Source: an uncultured bacterium (GTDB lineage: Bacteria; Patescibacteriota; Microgenomatia; UBA1400; PJMF01). Taken from it: DNA of 62,864 nucleotides. Where the stretch lies: assembly GCA_903959355.1 (NCBI GenBank), contig CAJBWJ010000025.1:1-62864 (forward strand), written 5' to 3'. Under the pieces are notes generated by a model that made no database searches, was not told the DNA's origin, and saw nothing but the letters and a program-made list of their open reading frames with translations. The position numbers and the translations under genes are program-made. Of the stretch, positions 1 through 8,075 are shown piece by piece. The stretch's first letter is position 1. Each line of letters opens with the position of its first letter.

Positions 1-765
1 CTTGATAGATTATCTGTTGCCTATAATCTGGATAATTTTCTCGCTACAAAAATTGAAGTTAAAGCAGACGAAATCTTTCTCCTAGAAACTAATGGTCAAG
101 AAATATTACGCATAAAAAGTGATCAAAACAGAGAAAAATTTGCTCTTAAAAATAATGAAAAAATTAGAGATTTTACAGTTAGTGAAAACAAATTATTTTT
201 ATTAAGTAGTGGAATTAAAATGCTCGATTTGTCTAAAAATGAACAAGCTTTCACAGAAATTAAACAAGAAGGAGAGTCAGATAAAACTGGTGAATTTCTG
301 AGTAGCTTCGGACCATATTTATATCTATCTAATAAAGATAAAAGAAATGTTTATAGATATTATTACAACGAAGACAAGCTAAGCGATCCAATTGGTTGGC
401 TAGTAGATAAACAAGGTTTAAATTTTGATAACATCAGCAATTTAATGGTCGATGGAGATTTGTGGATGACTTTTAAAACAGGCGAGCTACTTAAATTCGG
501 TAAAGGCTCTAAAGCAGACTTTCAATTTAAAGGAATTGCTCAAATCCCAAATAGTCCAATTATCATCAGTGGCAATGAAGCAAGTAATTCCATAGCAATT
601 CTAGAAAAACAAAATAAAAGATTATTGATTGTAACCAAAGATGGTCAGCTCATTAATGAAATAAAGAGTAATGAATTGGCTGGAGTTAGCAGTATTGCTT
701 TTAGCAGTGATGGTAAAAAGATCTATGCAGTTAGCGGTTCAGTCATTTACGGATTAGAAATTTAA
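1..765 (+). CDS. Partial beta-propeller-like protein (3' end)
   Basis: The frame is open from base 1 to the TAA at 763-765, so this is the C-terminal 254 residues of a gene that starts before the window; the first internal ATG (220) is unlikely to be the true start. The sequence is a run of short beta-rich units of the type 'D-G-x-hydrophobic' and ends in a segment (AFSSDGKKIYAVSGSVIYGLEI-like) typical of WD40/NHL-type propeller blades. No catalytic motif or membrane segment is visible in the part present. It precedes smpB by 57 bp in the same direction. Function is not recognised; the propeller assignment is inferred from residue patterns only. Confidence 0.6.
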   Translation, partial: LDRLSVAYNLDNFLATKIEVKADEIFLLETNGQEILRIKSDQNREKFALKNNEKIRDFTVSENKLFLLSSGIKMLDLSKNEQAFTEIKQEGESDKTGEFLSSFGPYLYLSNKDKRNVYRYYYNEDKLSDPIGWLVDKQGLNFDNISNLMVDGDLWMTFKTGELLKFGKGSKADFQFKGIAQIPNSPIIISGNEASNSIAILEKQNKRLLIVTKDGQLINEIKSNELAGVSSIAFSSDGKKIYAVSGSVIYGLEI

Positions 766-778
766 GTCTTAATCTTAA

Positions 779-804
779 TTAGACAAGTCTAAAGATGAGT
801 CTAA
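779..804. promoter_or_regulatory. Small inverted and direct repeat before smpB
   Basis: TTAGAC-AA-GTCTAA (779-792) is a perfect 6-bp inverted repeat. Its right half, AGTCTAA, recurs 12 bp later (798-804), just upstream of the smpB -10 box. It could be an operator or a weak hairpin at the end of the preceding gene; no regulator is known. Confidence 0.3.
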
Positions 805-807
805 TGT

Positions 808-813
808 TAAAAT
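808..813 (+). promoter_or_regulatory. Extended -10 box of smpB, leaderless type
   Basis: TAAAAT preceded by TGT (TGn extended -10) ends 9 nt before the smpB ATG at 823. A start site 7-9 nt downstream would fall on or next to the A of ATG, and there is no Shine-Dalgarno sequence. No good -35 box is visible. Confidence 0.5.
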
Positions 814-822
814 AAACCTCAA

Positions 823-1260
823 ATGTCTCTCGTTTTTAATAAAAAAGCACAATACGAATATAGTATCAGCAAAAAATTTATTGCTGGAATTGTTCTGGAA
901 GGTGCCGAAGTTAAAAGTTTGCGCCTACAACAAGCCAGCTTAAATGGCAGCTACATCAAAGAAATAGGCGGAGAGCTTTTTCTCATCAACGCTCAAATAA
1001 ATGCTTATGCTTTTGCTCATCAAGAAAATTATGACCCAAAAAAATCTCGCAAGTTATTACTTAAAAAAAGCGAAGTCGAATCATTAACTGAAGCAAGCAA
1101 GCAAAAGGGTTTTGCCATTATTCCAATCGCCTTTTTTATCTCACACAATAGAATCAAGTTAGAAATAGCCTTGGCTAAAGGTAAAAAAGAGTACGAAAAA
1201 AGAGAAACCATTAAAAAAAGAGATTTAAAAAGAGAAATTGAAAAATCAATGAAAAATTGA
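823..1260 (+). CDS. smpB: SsrA-binding protein SmpB
   Basis: A 145-residue protein of normal SmpB length. SmpB binds tmRNA and delivers it to stalled ribosomes for trans-translation. The N-terminus has the family signature NKKAQYEY...GIVLEGAEVKSLR, followed by LNGSYIKE, HQENYDPKKSRKLLL and the basic C-terminal tail with GKKEYEKRETIKKRD that becomes helical in the decoding channel. Start chosen at ATG 823, which begins exactly at the conserved N-terminus. The stop is TGA, which indicates the standard use of UGA. No tmRNA gene was seen in this window. Confidence 0.97.
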   Translation: MSLVFNKKAQYEYSISKKFIAGIVLEGAEVKSLRLQQASLNGSYIKEIGGELFLINAQINAYAFAHQENYDPKKSRKLLLKKSEVESLTEASKQKGFAIIPIAFFISHNRIKLEIALAKGKKEYEKRETIKKRDLKREIEKSMKN

Positions 1261-1329
1261 TTTTCTTTAATTCAGCTCTTGTCGCTTCAACTAAACTAGG
1301 TTTTAATTAGATTGTAAGGAATTTCAACT

Positions 1330-1560
1330 ATGCCTAAGAAAATTTTTTGGCCTATCACATTAGTAATAATGGGACTCATTTTTATGGCTTCCAATATGGG
1401 CTATTTGCCAAGAGCTTTTTGGAATTTGTGGCCACTAATCTTAGTTGTTGTTGGACTAGGTGGTTTAATCACTTCAGATCGAGAAGAATGGTTAGTTGAA
1501 GAAAAAAGAAAAGTTATTAAAAAGCCTGCCAGCAAGAAGAAAAAATCCAACAAAAAATAA
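1330..1560 (+). CDS. Small membrane protein, DUF5668/LiaI-LiaF TM-like
   Basis: A 76-residue protein with two hydrophobic helices (about residues 5-24 and 29-47) joined by a short turn, then a strongly basic, lysine-rich tail (KKPASKKKKSNKK). The pattern FWPITLVIMG...FWNLWPLILVVVGLGGL matches the two-helix DUF5668/LiaF-type transmembrane module found in many bacterial envelope proteins. An AAGGA ribosome-binding site lies about 9 nt before ATG 1330. It ends 2 bp before cmk, so the two are probably co-transcribed and coupled. Its specific job is unknown. Confidence 0.7.
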   Translation: MPKKIFWPITLVIMGLIFMASNMGYLPRAFWNLWPLILVVVGLGGLITSDREEWLVEEKRKVIKKPASKKKKSNKK

Positions 1561-1562
1561 CA

Positions 1563-2261
1563 ATGAGCGAATTTTTTCAAATTGCTATTGATGGTCCTGT
1601 TGCGGCTGGCAAAGGTACTGTTTCTCGTCTACTCGCCCAAAAACTTGGATTTCTATATGTAGATACCGGAGCCATGTACAGAGCTACTGCTCTTTTGTCT
1701 TTACGTCATGAGATAAGTTTAAACGACGAAGACAAAGTCATCGCTTTACTTGAAAAAAGTAAGTTAGAAATGAGAAATCCACTTTCACCTACTGAAATTG
1801 ACGGCAGATTAACCACAATTATTCTGGATGGTGAAGATATTTCTTGGGCAATTCGTACGCAAGAATGCAGTGACGGATCTTCAAAGGTGGCTGTTTTAGC
1901 TAAATTAAGAAAAGTTTTAGTCAAAAAACAGCAAGAAATAGCACGAAGCCAGGATGTGGTCATGGAAGGCAGAGACATAACTTTTCGAGTCTTGCCGGAA
2001 GCAGATCTCAAAATCTATTTAACTGCCAGCATTGAAGCTAGAGCCATCAGAAGACACACTCAATATTTAACCAAAGGTATTAACGTCTCTATTGAAGAAG
2101 TCATAAAAGAAATCAAAGAAAGAGATGAAAGAGACATGAAAAGAAAAACTGATCCCCTACAGGTGATGCCAGATGCTTGGTTAGTGGATACAAGTAAACT
2201 AGAAATTGAAGAAGTCGTCGATTTGATCGTCGCCAAAGTCAAAGAAATTAGAAATGAGTAA
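1563..2261 (+). CDS. cmk: Cytidylate kinase
   Basis: A 232-residue (d)CMP kinase that phosphorylates CMP/dCMP to the diphosphate. Near the N-terminus it has the P-loop with family context IAIDGPVAAGKGTVSR, followed by the CMP-binding signature DTGAMYRA; VMEGRDIT is the conserved central motif and RRHTQYL/ERDERDMKR...DPL the C-terminal lid and base-binding region. The length is normal. The start ATG is 2 bp after the stop of the preceding small membrane-protein gene, and the end overlaps the next gene by 8 bp, so it sits inside a co-directional operon. Confidence 0.96.
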   Translation: MSEFFQIAIDGPVAAGKGTVSRLLAQKLGFLYVDTGAMYRATALLSLRHEISLNDEDKVIALLEKSKLEMRNPLSPTEIDGRLTTIILDGEDISWAIRTQECSDGSSKVAVLAKLRKVLVKKQQEIARSQDVVMEGRDITFRVLPEADLKIYLTASIEARAIRRHTQYLTKGINVSIEEVIKEIKERDERDMKRKTDPLQVMPDAWLVDTSKLEIEEVVDLIVAKVKEIRNE

Positions 2262-2463
2262 AAGCTATCAACAAGATCCCAACTTAATAAATGATGTTGC
2301 TAAAGATACTAATCGCATTGAAAAAGAATATTTAGCTAAACAAGCCAAAAAACGTCAAAAAAAAAGTGAAAAAGAAGAACTTAGTCAAAAATGGATTGCA
2401 CCTTTATTGTTACTCATCACTCTTTTACTCGGATTTTTAGTTTCTATAATTTTCCAAAAATAA
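2254..2463 (+). CDS. Small C-terminal membrane-anchored protein
   Basis: A 69-residue protein with a charged, lysine/glutamate-rich N-terminal helix (about residues 15-45) and one hydrophobic helix at the very end (about 48-67, LLLLITLLLGFLVSIIF). This tail-anchored layout puts the charged part in the cytoplasm. It overlaps the end of cmk by 8 bp and is probably translated by coupling. No family is recognised. It faces the opposing PBP gene, whose stop is only 15 bp away; no hairpin terminator is seen between them. Confidence 0.65.
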   Translation: MSKSYQQDPNLINDVAKDTNRIEKEYLAKQAKKRQKKSEKEELSQKWIAPLLLLITLLLGFLVSIIFQK

Positions 2464-2478
2464 TTAATGTTTTGTAAA

Positions 2479-4932
2479 CTATAAAATCTGTCCACCTCTT
2501 TGTTCTATTGTTTTAAGATTGGTAAATGATTCGTTGATACAAGCTTTTTGTGGTTCACTACCTTTTACAAATAATTCTTCACTAATTTTTGGACAAGCAC
2601 TGCAAGGCAATGTTCCAGTGGTAGCGCATATTTTAACTTTGATCATATTTTCTGGAATAAAGAAACGATGAGGATTTTTATCATCCAAAAGCAACAGCAT
2701 TATTTTATTCCAAATAGGTGAAGCTCCAGTAATTCCGGAGGCAACATAACTCATAGGTGTATTGTCATTATTACCCACCCAAGTGGCTACTAAACGATCA
2801 GTAGTGTAGCCGATGGTCCAGTTGTCTTTCATGCTATTGGTGGTGCCTGTTTTGACTGCTACTTGTTGAGAAGGAATATTAAGCACAGAAAACAAACCAA
2901 AAGCTGAAGAGCGAGCTTTATTGTCAGATAAAATATCAGTAATAAGATAAGCTGCTTTTGGACTAAGTTCTAAGTCATCGTAGCAGTTATCAGCATCAAG
3001 AGCGCAATTATTTCGATACAGAGTCTCACCTTTATAATTACTTATTTCTAAAAATGGATTGATGGAAACTGGATAACCAAGATTAGCGAAACTACTATAA
3101 AGTTCTGCCATATCTGTCATCAAAACTTCACCAGCTCCAAGCGTCAGTGACAAACCAAAACGGCTGCGATCTTGCCAAGTACTAATACCAAGCATCTCGC
3201 CTTTATTAATCAGTGTGTTGACTCCTAACTCAGCTAAAAGTTTGACTGCTGGAATATTATAAGAAGAAGCTAAAGCTTCTCTCAGTGTTACTCTACCGTG
3301 AAAACGACCATCATAATTTTTTGGGGCATAAGGCTTACTACCTGGAATCTGATAAACAACTGGAGAATCATCAATAATTGAAGCAGCAGTTTTGCCTTGT
3401 TCAAAAGCAGTGGCATAAGTCAAAGGCTTAATTGAAGATCCAGGCTGACGCGGTCTAATCGTTACATTAACTTGACCGTCATGCACAAAGTCATAATAGT
3501 CAGCACCACCCACCATTGCTAAAAGTTCGCCAGTTTTTGGATTAGTTACTAGAGCTGCTCCATTGCTAATTTTAAAAACTCCAAGTTTATTTATTTCACT
3601 GCTAACTATAGATTGGGCTTGATTTTGTAGCGACAAATCCAGCGTTGTTCTGACTTCTAGACCACCTTTTGATAAAACATCTTCGCCATATTTTTCAGCA
3701 AGTAGTTTTCGCACATACATCACAAAATGTGGTGCCTGCATATCAATTCGGTCTTGATTGAAAACTAGTTTTTCTTGTTTGGCTTGATCAGCCTGCAATT
3801 GGCTAATATAACCATCGTCAACCATACGACGTAAAACTTCTGCCTGTCTGCTATAAGCTAATTCTGGATTCGAACCAAAAGGCGTGTAAGTTGATGGAGC
3901 CTGTGGCAAACCTGCCAAAAGTGCTGATTCAGCTAAACTTAAATCTTTGGCTGATTTATTAAAATATCTCCAAGATGCTTCTTCAATGCCATAAGTTGAG
4001 CCACCGTAAGCAACGGTATTAAGATACATTTCCAGTATTTGATCTTTGTTATAAATACGCTCAGCGATGAGAGATAAAAGTAATTCGCGAATTTTTCTGC
4101 GATATGTTTTTTCATTACCAAGCAAACGATTTTTAATTAATTGTTGAGTAATGGTCGAACCCCCTTGAGTTGATTCGCCAGAGAAATTTTTGAGCAAAGC
4201 TCTAAATATACCTTTGATAGAAAAGCCAAAATGGCTATAAAATTCTTGGTCTTCTATAGCGATAGTAGCATCTTTAAGATATTTGGAGACTGAAGATAAT
4301 GGCACCAAAGTTCGATTTTCATCTTCATAGATACGATAAAGCAACTTACCGTTTCTGTCTAAAATTCTCGTAGTAACATTTTGCGCTTTGTTAGAAAGAT
4401 CAGTCGGCGATGGTAAATCTTTGATTGCAATATCATAAGTGAAATAAGAAAAACCTAAAAATAAAACTGTTAGAAAAAAAGATGAGAGATAAGAGAAATG
4501 AAATGCTCTTTTCTTTGGTCGACCAACTTTTTTAGTTAAATGCAAAAATTTTAAAAATTGGTTTTTTCTAAATTTTAAGTTTTGAGAAAGTTTTTCTCTT
4601 TTTTTGGAAAGAATAATAAAAGTTAAAGAAAAAAAACGCTGCCATTTAATATAAAAAGGTAGCTTTTTACGACCACGACCTTTTTTAATTTTGATTAGTT
4701 TTAAAAATAAAATATACTGATAAGTCAATTTCTTTATTGATTTATCTATTTTTTTATTAATCAAATGAAAATATTTTTTGACAGCTCTTTTAAGCTTAAG
4801 GTGCAATGGTAATTTTGGACGACCCCGCTTAATCAATTTATTTTGCGAAACTGAAACATTGGCTACTAAAACATTTTTTTCTTGTTTTGATTTATTTTTT
4901 ACAAGAATTTTATAATTATTTTTAGCAGCCAT
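2479..4932 (-). CDS. Class A penicillin-binding protein with AT-hook-like N-terminal tail
   Basis: An 817-residue bifunctional peptidoglycan synthase (PBP1A family). After a long basic cytoplasmic tail and a TM helix (about 149-170) comes the GT51 glycosyltransferase domain (IAIEDQEFYSHFG, GGSTITQQLIKN) and the transpeptidase domain with SSIK (near residue 500), SYN and KTGTT (near 694). The C-terminus has several cysteines (ATTGTLPCSACP). Unusually, the 148-residue tail holds three AT-hook-like motifs, KRGRPK (35-40), KKGRGRKK (83-90) and VGRPKK (136-141); the first two are followed by a repeated LPxxxKxxR. The second PBP of this window lacks them. The start has an extended -10 box (TGTTAAAAT) ending 9 nt upstream. 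Confidence 0.93.
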   Translation of the reverse strand: MAAKNNYKILVKNKSKQEKNVLVANVSVSQNKLIKRGRPKLPLHLKLKRAVKKYFHLINKKIDKSIKKLTYQYILFLKLIKIKKGRGRKKLPFYIKWQRFFSLTFIILSKKREKLSQNLKFRKNQFLKFLHLTKKVGRPKKRAFHFSYLSSFFLTVLFLGFSYFTYDIAIKDLPSPTDLSNKAQNVTTRILDRNGKLLYRIYEDENRTLVPLSSVSKYLKDATIAIEDQEFYSHFGFSIKGIFRALLKNFSGESTQGGSTITQQLIKNRLLGNEKTYRRKIRELLLSLIAERIYNKDQILEMYLNTVAYGGSTYGIEEASWRYFNKSAKDLSLAESALLAGLPQAPSTYTPFGSNPELAYSRQAEVLRRMVDDGYISQLQADQAKQEKLVFNQDRIDMQAPHFVMYVRKLLAEKYGEDVLSKGGLEVRTTLDLSLQNQAQSIVSSEINKLGVFKISNGAALVTNPKTGELLAMVGGADYYDFVHDGQVNVTIRPRQPGSSIKPLTYATAFEQGKTAASIIDDSPVVYQIPGSKPYAPKNYDGRFHGRVTLREALASSYNIPAVKLLAELGVNTLINKGEMLGISTWQDRSRFGLSLTLGAGEVLMTDMAELYSSFANLGYPVSINPFLEISNYKGETLYRNNCALDADNCYDDLELSPKAAYLITDILSDNKARSSAFGLFSVLNIPSQQVAVKTGTTNSMKDNWTIGYTTDRLVATWVGNNDNTPMSYVASGITGASPIWNKIMLLLLDDKNPHRFFIPENMIKVKICATTGTLPCSACPKISEELFVKGSEPQKACINESFTNLKTIEQRGGQIL

Positions 4933-4941
4933 CTTGGCGTT

Positions 4942-4947
4942 ATTTTA
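4942..4947 (-). promoter_or_regulatory. Extended -10 box of the AT-hook PBP gene
   Basis: On the minus strand TGT-TAAAAT ends 9 nt before the ATG (4932). The 11 bases TGTTAAAATAA are identical to those before smpB. This implies a leaderless or near-leaderless transcript; no Shine-Dalgarno sequence is present. Confidence 0.5.
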
Positions 4948-4965
4948 ACATGAAAAAACGAACGT

Positions 4966-5111
4966 GAACTATTAAATTAATCGCGTTCACTAAAAATAAA
5001 TCTAGAAAAAATAAACAAGCTTTTTTCACTCAGAGAAGTCGCTGCAAAAAATATTTTATATTAAAATAAAATTCACGATTAAGCTCCTTCTATGGATTAA
5101 TTTAATAGTTC
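4966..5111. repeat. 146-bp element bounded by a 17-bp perfect inverted repeat
   Basis: Bases 4966-4982 (GAACTATTAAATTAATC) are perfectly complementary to 5095-5111 and enclose 112 bp. The left arm can alternatively pair locally, since GTGAAC and GTTCAC flank it at 4964-4989. The interior is AT-rich, with no ORF, and includes an AT hairpin at 5052-5068. No target-site duplication is visible. It lies between nrdJ and the PBP gene, both on the minus strand. It could be a MITE-like repeat, a structured 3'/5' UTR or a processing site. Confidence 0.55.
5046..5068 (-). terminator. AT-only hairpin with T-run after nrdJ
   Basis: On the minus strand TATTTTA-ATA-TAAAATA is followed by TTTTTT, about 80 bp downstream of the nrdJ stop. 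The stem is perfect (7 bp) but contains no GC pair, so it would be a weak intrinsic terminator. Confidence 0.35.
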
Positions 5112-5145
5112 GCGCTTGTTTTTTGATTACGCAAAATTGGTTAAA

Positions 5146-7326
5146 TTAGATCGGACATGCACCACTGTCACATTTGAGATGATCCATGCTAATGTCTTCT
5201 GTTATTTCTGCTTCGTCGTCACTTATTTCATTGATAACTTGCATGAATTGACCAATGGTTACTGCCTCTTCTGGCTGATACTCGTAAGCTGTCACATCAA
5301 TCTTTGGCATGACGCTACAAGTTTTAATCAGAGGCTGATATTTACGAATCATGTTTGAAAACTTGCGATAAGAAACTTGTTCTGGGTCATACTTTAAAGT
5401 GTAAGAAACTTGATTGCCTTTATCTTCAGCTAATGGCTTACCATCTTTATCTACACCAACTATCCAATATTTTTCAATTAACATCAACCATTTATATTGT
5501 TCTTCAGGAGTAGCTTCACTAGCAGTCACTAACTTATCATCCATACCTAAGCTACAAATTTCTGGCTGAGTTGGGAAACCGATGACGGTCGTACCTTGAT
5601 AACTTTTCAGCTCTTTATTTGGATAGCCCATTTTTTGATATTTTTTAACTAATGGATCATCTGAGCTAAATTGCACCCAACGAATATATTCGCGCATCGC
5701 TGGAAGATGAGCACCTTCAGAAAGACTAAATAATTTAGAAGTAGTGCCAGCTGGTTTGATAGTGGTATTAGTGTGAGGAACATTGACGCCAAGTTTTTTG
5801 GCATAACTAAATGATTCTTCTTCGACTGCTCTCTTGAAACGAGCGATAGTCATCCAAAAATCATGAGCTTTTTCTTCATCAATCAAATCACGGAAAGCCA
5901 AACCGAAGGCATTCCAAGCATATTCATGAATACCAGTCATGCCAACACCAATACGATTGGTTCTTTTAACTTCGCGAGAATACAAACTATCCATATAGGT
6001 ATTAACTCTCATCAAAGCACGAGTCGCAGCACGGAAGGCTTCTTCAGCACTATCAGCATCAGGAGCATGATAAGGCACCACATCAGCAATCACACAGTAA
6101 CCACCCAACATATTCAAAGTAATTTCACCACATGGATTTGGAATTTGAGTGTAATATTTGGCACCAGCACGTCTGGCTACTTCAGCTAGCATTTTGACGG
6201 TCTTTTTCATTGGAGCAAATTTCTTACTGCAAGCATAGCCACCATCTAAGTAGCCATCAAAGCCTTCATCGTTTTGGACCAATTTATGTTGGTTTACAAA
6301 GCCTGGCTCACCAGTTTTATCAAAATATGAAGCACGCATCACAGCATCAAGAACCTTGGTTGAATGCAAACTACGCTGCTTCCAAAATTTCTCGTCAACA
6401 GCCACACTATTGTTGGCTGACCATAAGAAACCGCCTTTTTTAATACTGATGAATTCAAAAATATCTGGATCAGTCCAAGTTTTAACTGCAATACGAGCTG
6501 CACGACGTGCTCCACCAACCAGAACACATTCTGATAAATAGTGATCAGCATAGAGAGCTTGTTTCCAAGGCTTCATGCCAGAACCTTTGATCGTGGCTAA
6601 TTTTTGAATAGCCTTAATCAAAGGACGAGGACCAGAAGCTGGACGACCCTGCATACCATTAATCGGTGAGCCTTTGGCTCTAACTTTGGAAAAATCTAGA
6701 ATGAGGGTTTCATCTTTGTATTTACGCTCGTAAGCCATTTCTTCAATTTTTTCGACTGCCTGAGCCCAACCTTCTCTGGTGTCAGGAATCTCAAACCAAT
6801 GAGCATTTTCATATTTATGACGAGCTTCACGAGTACTTTCATCATCACCCCAAACAAAATCACCATGATTCTCGTCTAATACACAGCGAATGATTGGCAT
6901 GTAATCCCAGTCCACTACCATCAAAGCGTCGTCATAAGCACGACCAACACCAGAACCATTTAAAAGTAGATAGAAAAGTAAAAAGGAAGAAGAAGCGGTA
7001 CTACAGTTGGTAAAAACCTCCATATTGCGACCAGGTTGAGTTTCATCACCATGTTGAAGATGACGGCCACTCATTAAAAGTGAAGCGTTGGAAATATGTT
7101 TACGCAAAATCTCATATTCTTCTTTTTGATCAGCAGCAAATTTCTTAGGTAGCAGCATGGAATTACCAAGAGCCACACGATGAGCTACATCAGCCCAAGT
7201 TTCTAGTTTGCCATCCGCCGTGGTACGTAAAATAGTGCGTTTAGCAACAGCTTCTCCCAAACCTTTAGACAACTTACGATTAATAAGTTTCATTTTTTTC
7301 TTGGGAAGCTGATTTTTAACGGACAT
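5146..7326 (-). CDS. nrdJ: Adenosylcobalamin-dependent (class II) ribonucleotide reductase
   Basis: A 726-residue enzyme that makes deoxyribonucleotides using a B12-derived radical, closest in pattern to the monomeric Lactobacillus-type ribonucleoside-triphosphate reductase (about 740 aa). Visible motifs: FTNCSTA (Cys108) as first redox cysteine, NPCGEI (near 398) with the thiyl-radical cysteine, and a C-terminal CDSGACPI pair (Cys719/Cys724) for re-reduction. There is no glycyl-radical motif and no partner small subunit. The frame can be read from a TTG at 7362, but ATG 7326 is preferred because AAGGA lies about 7 nt before it. nrdR is directly upstream. The cell would need external cobalamin; no synthesis genes are in view. 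Confidence 0.93.
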   Translation of the reverse strand: MSVKNQLPKKKMKLINRKLSKGLGEAVAKRTILRTTADGKLETWADVAHRVALGNSMLLPKKFAADQKEEYEILRKHISNASLLMSGRHLQHGDETQPGRNMEVFTNCSTASSSFLLFYLLLNGSGVGRAYDDALMVVDWDYMPIIRCVLDENHGDFVWGDDESTREARHKYENAHWFEIPDTREGWAQAVEKIEEMAYERKYKDETLILDFSKVRAKGSPINGMQGRPASGPRPLIKAIQKLATIKGSGMKPWKQALYADHYLSECVLVGGARRAARIAVKTWTDPDIFEFISIKKGGFLWSANNSVAVDEKFWKQRSLHSTKVLDAVMRASYFDKTGEPGFVNQHKLVQNDEGFDGYLDGGYACSKKFAPMKKTVKMLAEVARRAGAKYYTQIPNPCGEITLNMLGGYCVIADVVPYHAPDADSAEEAFRAATRALMRVNTYMDSLYSREVKRTNRIGVGMTGIHEYAWNAFGLAFRDLIDEEKAHDFWMTIARFKRAVEEESFSYAKKLGVNVPHTNTTIKPAGTTSKLFSLSEGAHLPAMREYIRWVQFSSDDPLVKKYQKMGYPNKELKSYQGTTVIGFPTQPEICSLGMDDKLVTASEATPEEQYKWLMLIEKYWIVGVDKDGKPLAEDKGNQVSYTLKYDPEQVSYRKFSNMIRKYQPLIKTCSVMPKIDVTAYEYQPEEAVTIGQFMQVINEISDDEAEITEDISMDHLKCDSGACPI

Positions 7327-7368
7327 CTTGATTTCCTTCATAATTTTTATTTGTGAATTCAATTCTTA

Positions 7369-7445
7369 AACATGAGACAAGTTTGAAGAAAATTGCTTAC
7401 TTGTCCAAGTCGACAATCTTTTTCAAGCTTTATTTGTCTCATGTT
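7369..7445. repeat. 12-bp inverted repeat in the nrdJ leader
   Basis: AACATGAGACAA (7369-7380) and TTGTCTCATGTT (7434-7445) are perfectly complementary and enclose 53 bp that itself contains ACTTG-TC-CAAGT. The element lies between the nrdR terminator-like hairpin and the nrdJ start and would form a long closing stem in the nrdJ 5' UTR. I looked for a cobalamin-riboswitch B12 box and found none. Confidence 0.55.
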
Positions 7446-7467
7446 AAAAAACTGAAATCAGTTTTTT
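7446..7467 (-). terminator. Terminator-like hairpin after nrdR
   Basis: AAAAAACTGA-AA-TCAGTTTTTT is a perfect 10-bp inverted repeat ending in a T-run on both strands, 12 bp after the nrdR stop. It directly abuts the 12-bp inverted repeat of the nrdJ leader, so read-through into nrdJ could be conditional. Confidence 0.5.
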
Positions 7468-7478
7468 ATATTTTAAAA

Positions 7479-7934
7479 TTAACTTTGTTCTTTTAATTTT
7501 CGAATCTCTTCTTCGAAGTCTGCCAATTCACCAAAGTCTCTATAAACGCTGGCAAAGAGTAAGTAAGAAAGAGGGTCAAGTTTTTTTAGTCTATTAAGAA
7601 CTAGATTGCCTATTTCCCAGCTTTTGACTTCAATGACTTCTCTCTGTCTCAACTTTGCTTCAACGTCTTCTATTAGCAGTTCTATCTGCAACATACTAAC
7701 TGGACGTTTCCAAGTAGCTTTAATCAAACCTCTTTTAACTTTTTCTCGATCAAAAGTTTCTTTGCTACCATCTTTCTTGATCACCTTAAGATCTACACCT
7801 TCAACTCTTTCGTAGCTAGTGAAGCGCTTCTTGCAAGCTTCACATGCCCGTCTGCGCCTCACACTGTCACCGTTTTCCGTCTCTCGCGAATCAATTACCG
7901 CCGTTTCGCTGCCTTTGCAAAATGGACACTGCAT
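7479..7934 (-). CDS. nrdR: Transcriptional repressor NrdR
   Basis: A 151-residue NrdR of normal length. It senses ATP/dATP through an ATP-cone and represses ribonucleotide reductase genes. The N-terminal zinc ribbon is CPFC...CEAC, with the basic DNA-binding stretch DSVRRRRAC and RFTSYERVE; the ATP-cone follows (VIKKDGSKETFDREKVKRGL) and the C-terminal part contains ASVYRDF. It lies immediately upstream of nrdJ on the same strand, and its own promoter region contains two NrdR-box-like sites, which points to autoregulation of the pair. Confidence 0.97.
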   Translation of the reverse strand: MQCPFCKGSETAVIDSRETENGDSVRRRRACEACKKRFTSYERVEGVDLKVIKKDGSKETFDREKVKRGLIKATWKRPVSMLQIELLIEDVEAKLRQREVIEVKSWEIGNLVLNRLKKLDPLSYLLFASVYRDFGELADFEEEIRKLKEQS

Positions 7935-7944
7935 AATATGTTTA

Positions 7945-7992
7945 ATCCTACCTATAGTGTTTCACTATTTATTCAATCACAAAATATTGTGG
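7945..7992 (-). promoter_or_regulatory. Tandem NrdR boxes upstream of nrdR
   Basis: Two 16-bp sites are separated by exactly 16 bp. The distal one (7977-7992, minus strand CCACAATATTTTGTGA) has perfect CACAA/TTGTG arms. The proximal one (7945-7960, ACACTATAGGTAGGAT) is more degenerate, matching about 12 of 16 positions of the known ACACWATATATWGTGT consensus. The roughly 32-bp periodicity is that of the NrdR operators in other bacteria, where both boxes are bound on the same helix face. Confidence 0.7.
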
Positions 7993-8075
7993 TTTGCTAA
8001 GGTGAGGACTAAAAGAATCTCATGTGGGAGGGTGTGTTGTCAACTATAACAAAAACTATCAATTTTGCAAAGAAC

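Noticed and set aside
5116..5358. Plus-strand ORF with apparent hydrophobic stretch
   Set aside because: It is antisense to the C-terminal coding region of nrdJ and shows no start signal.
7327..7478. Cobalamin riboswitch before nrdJ
   Set aside because: No B12-box-like conserved core could be found on the minus strand, only inverted repeats.
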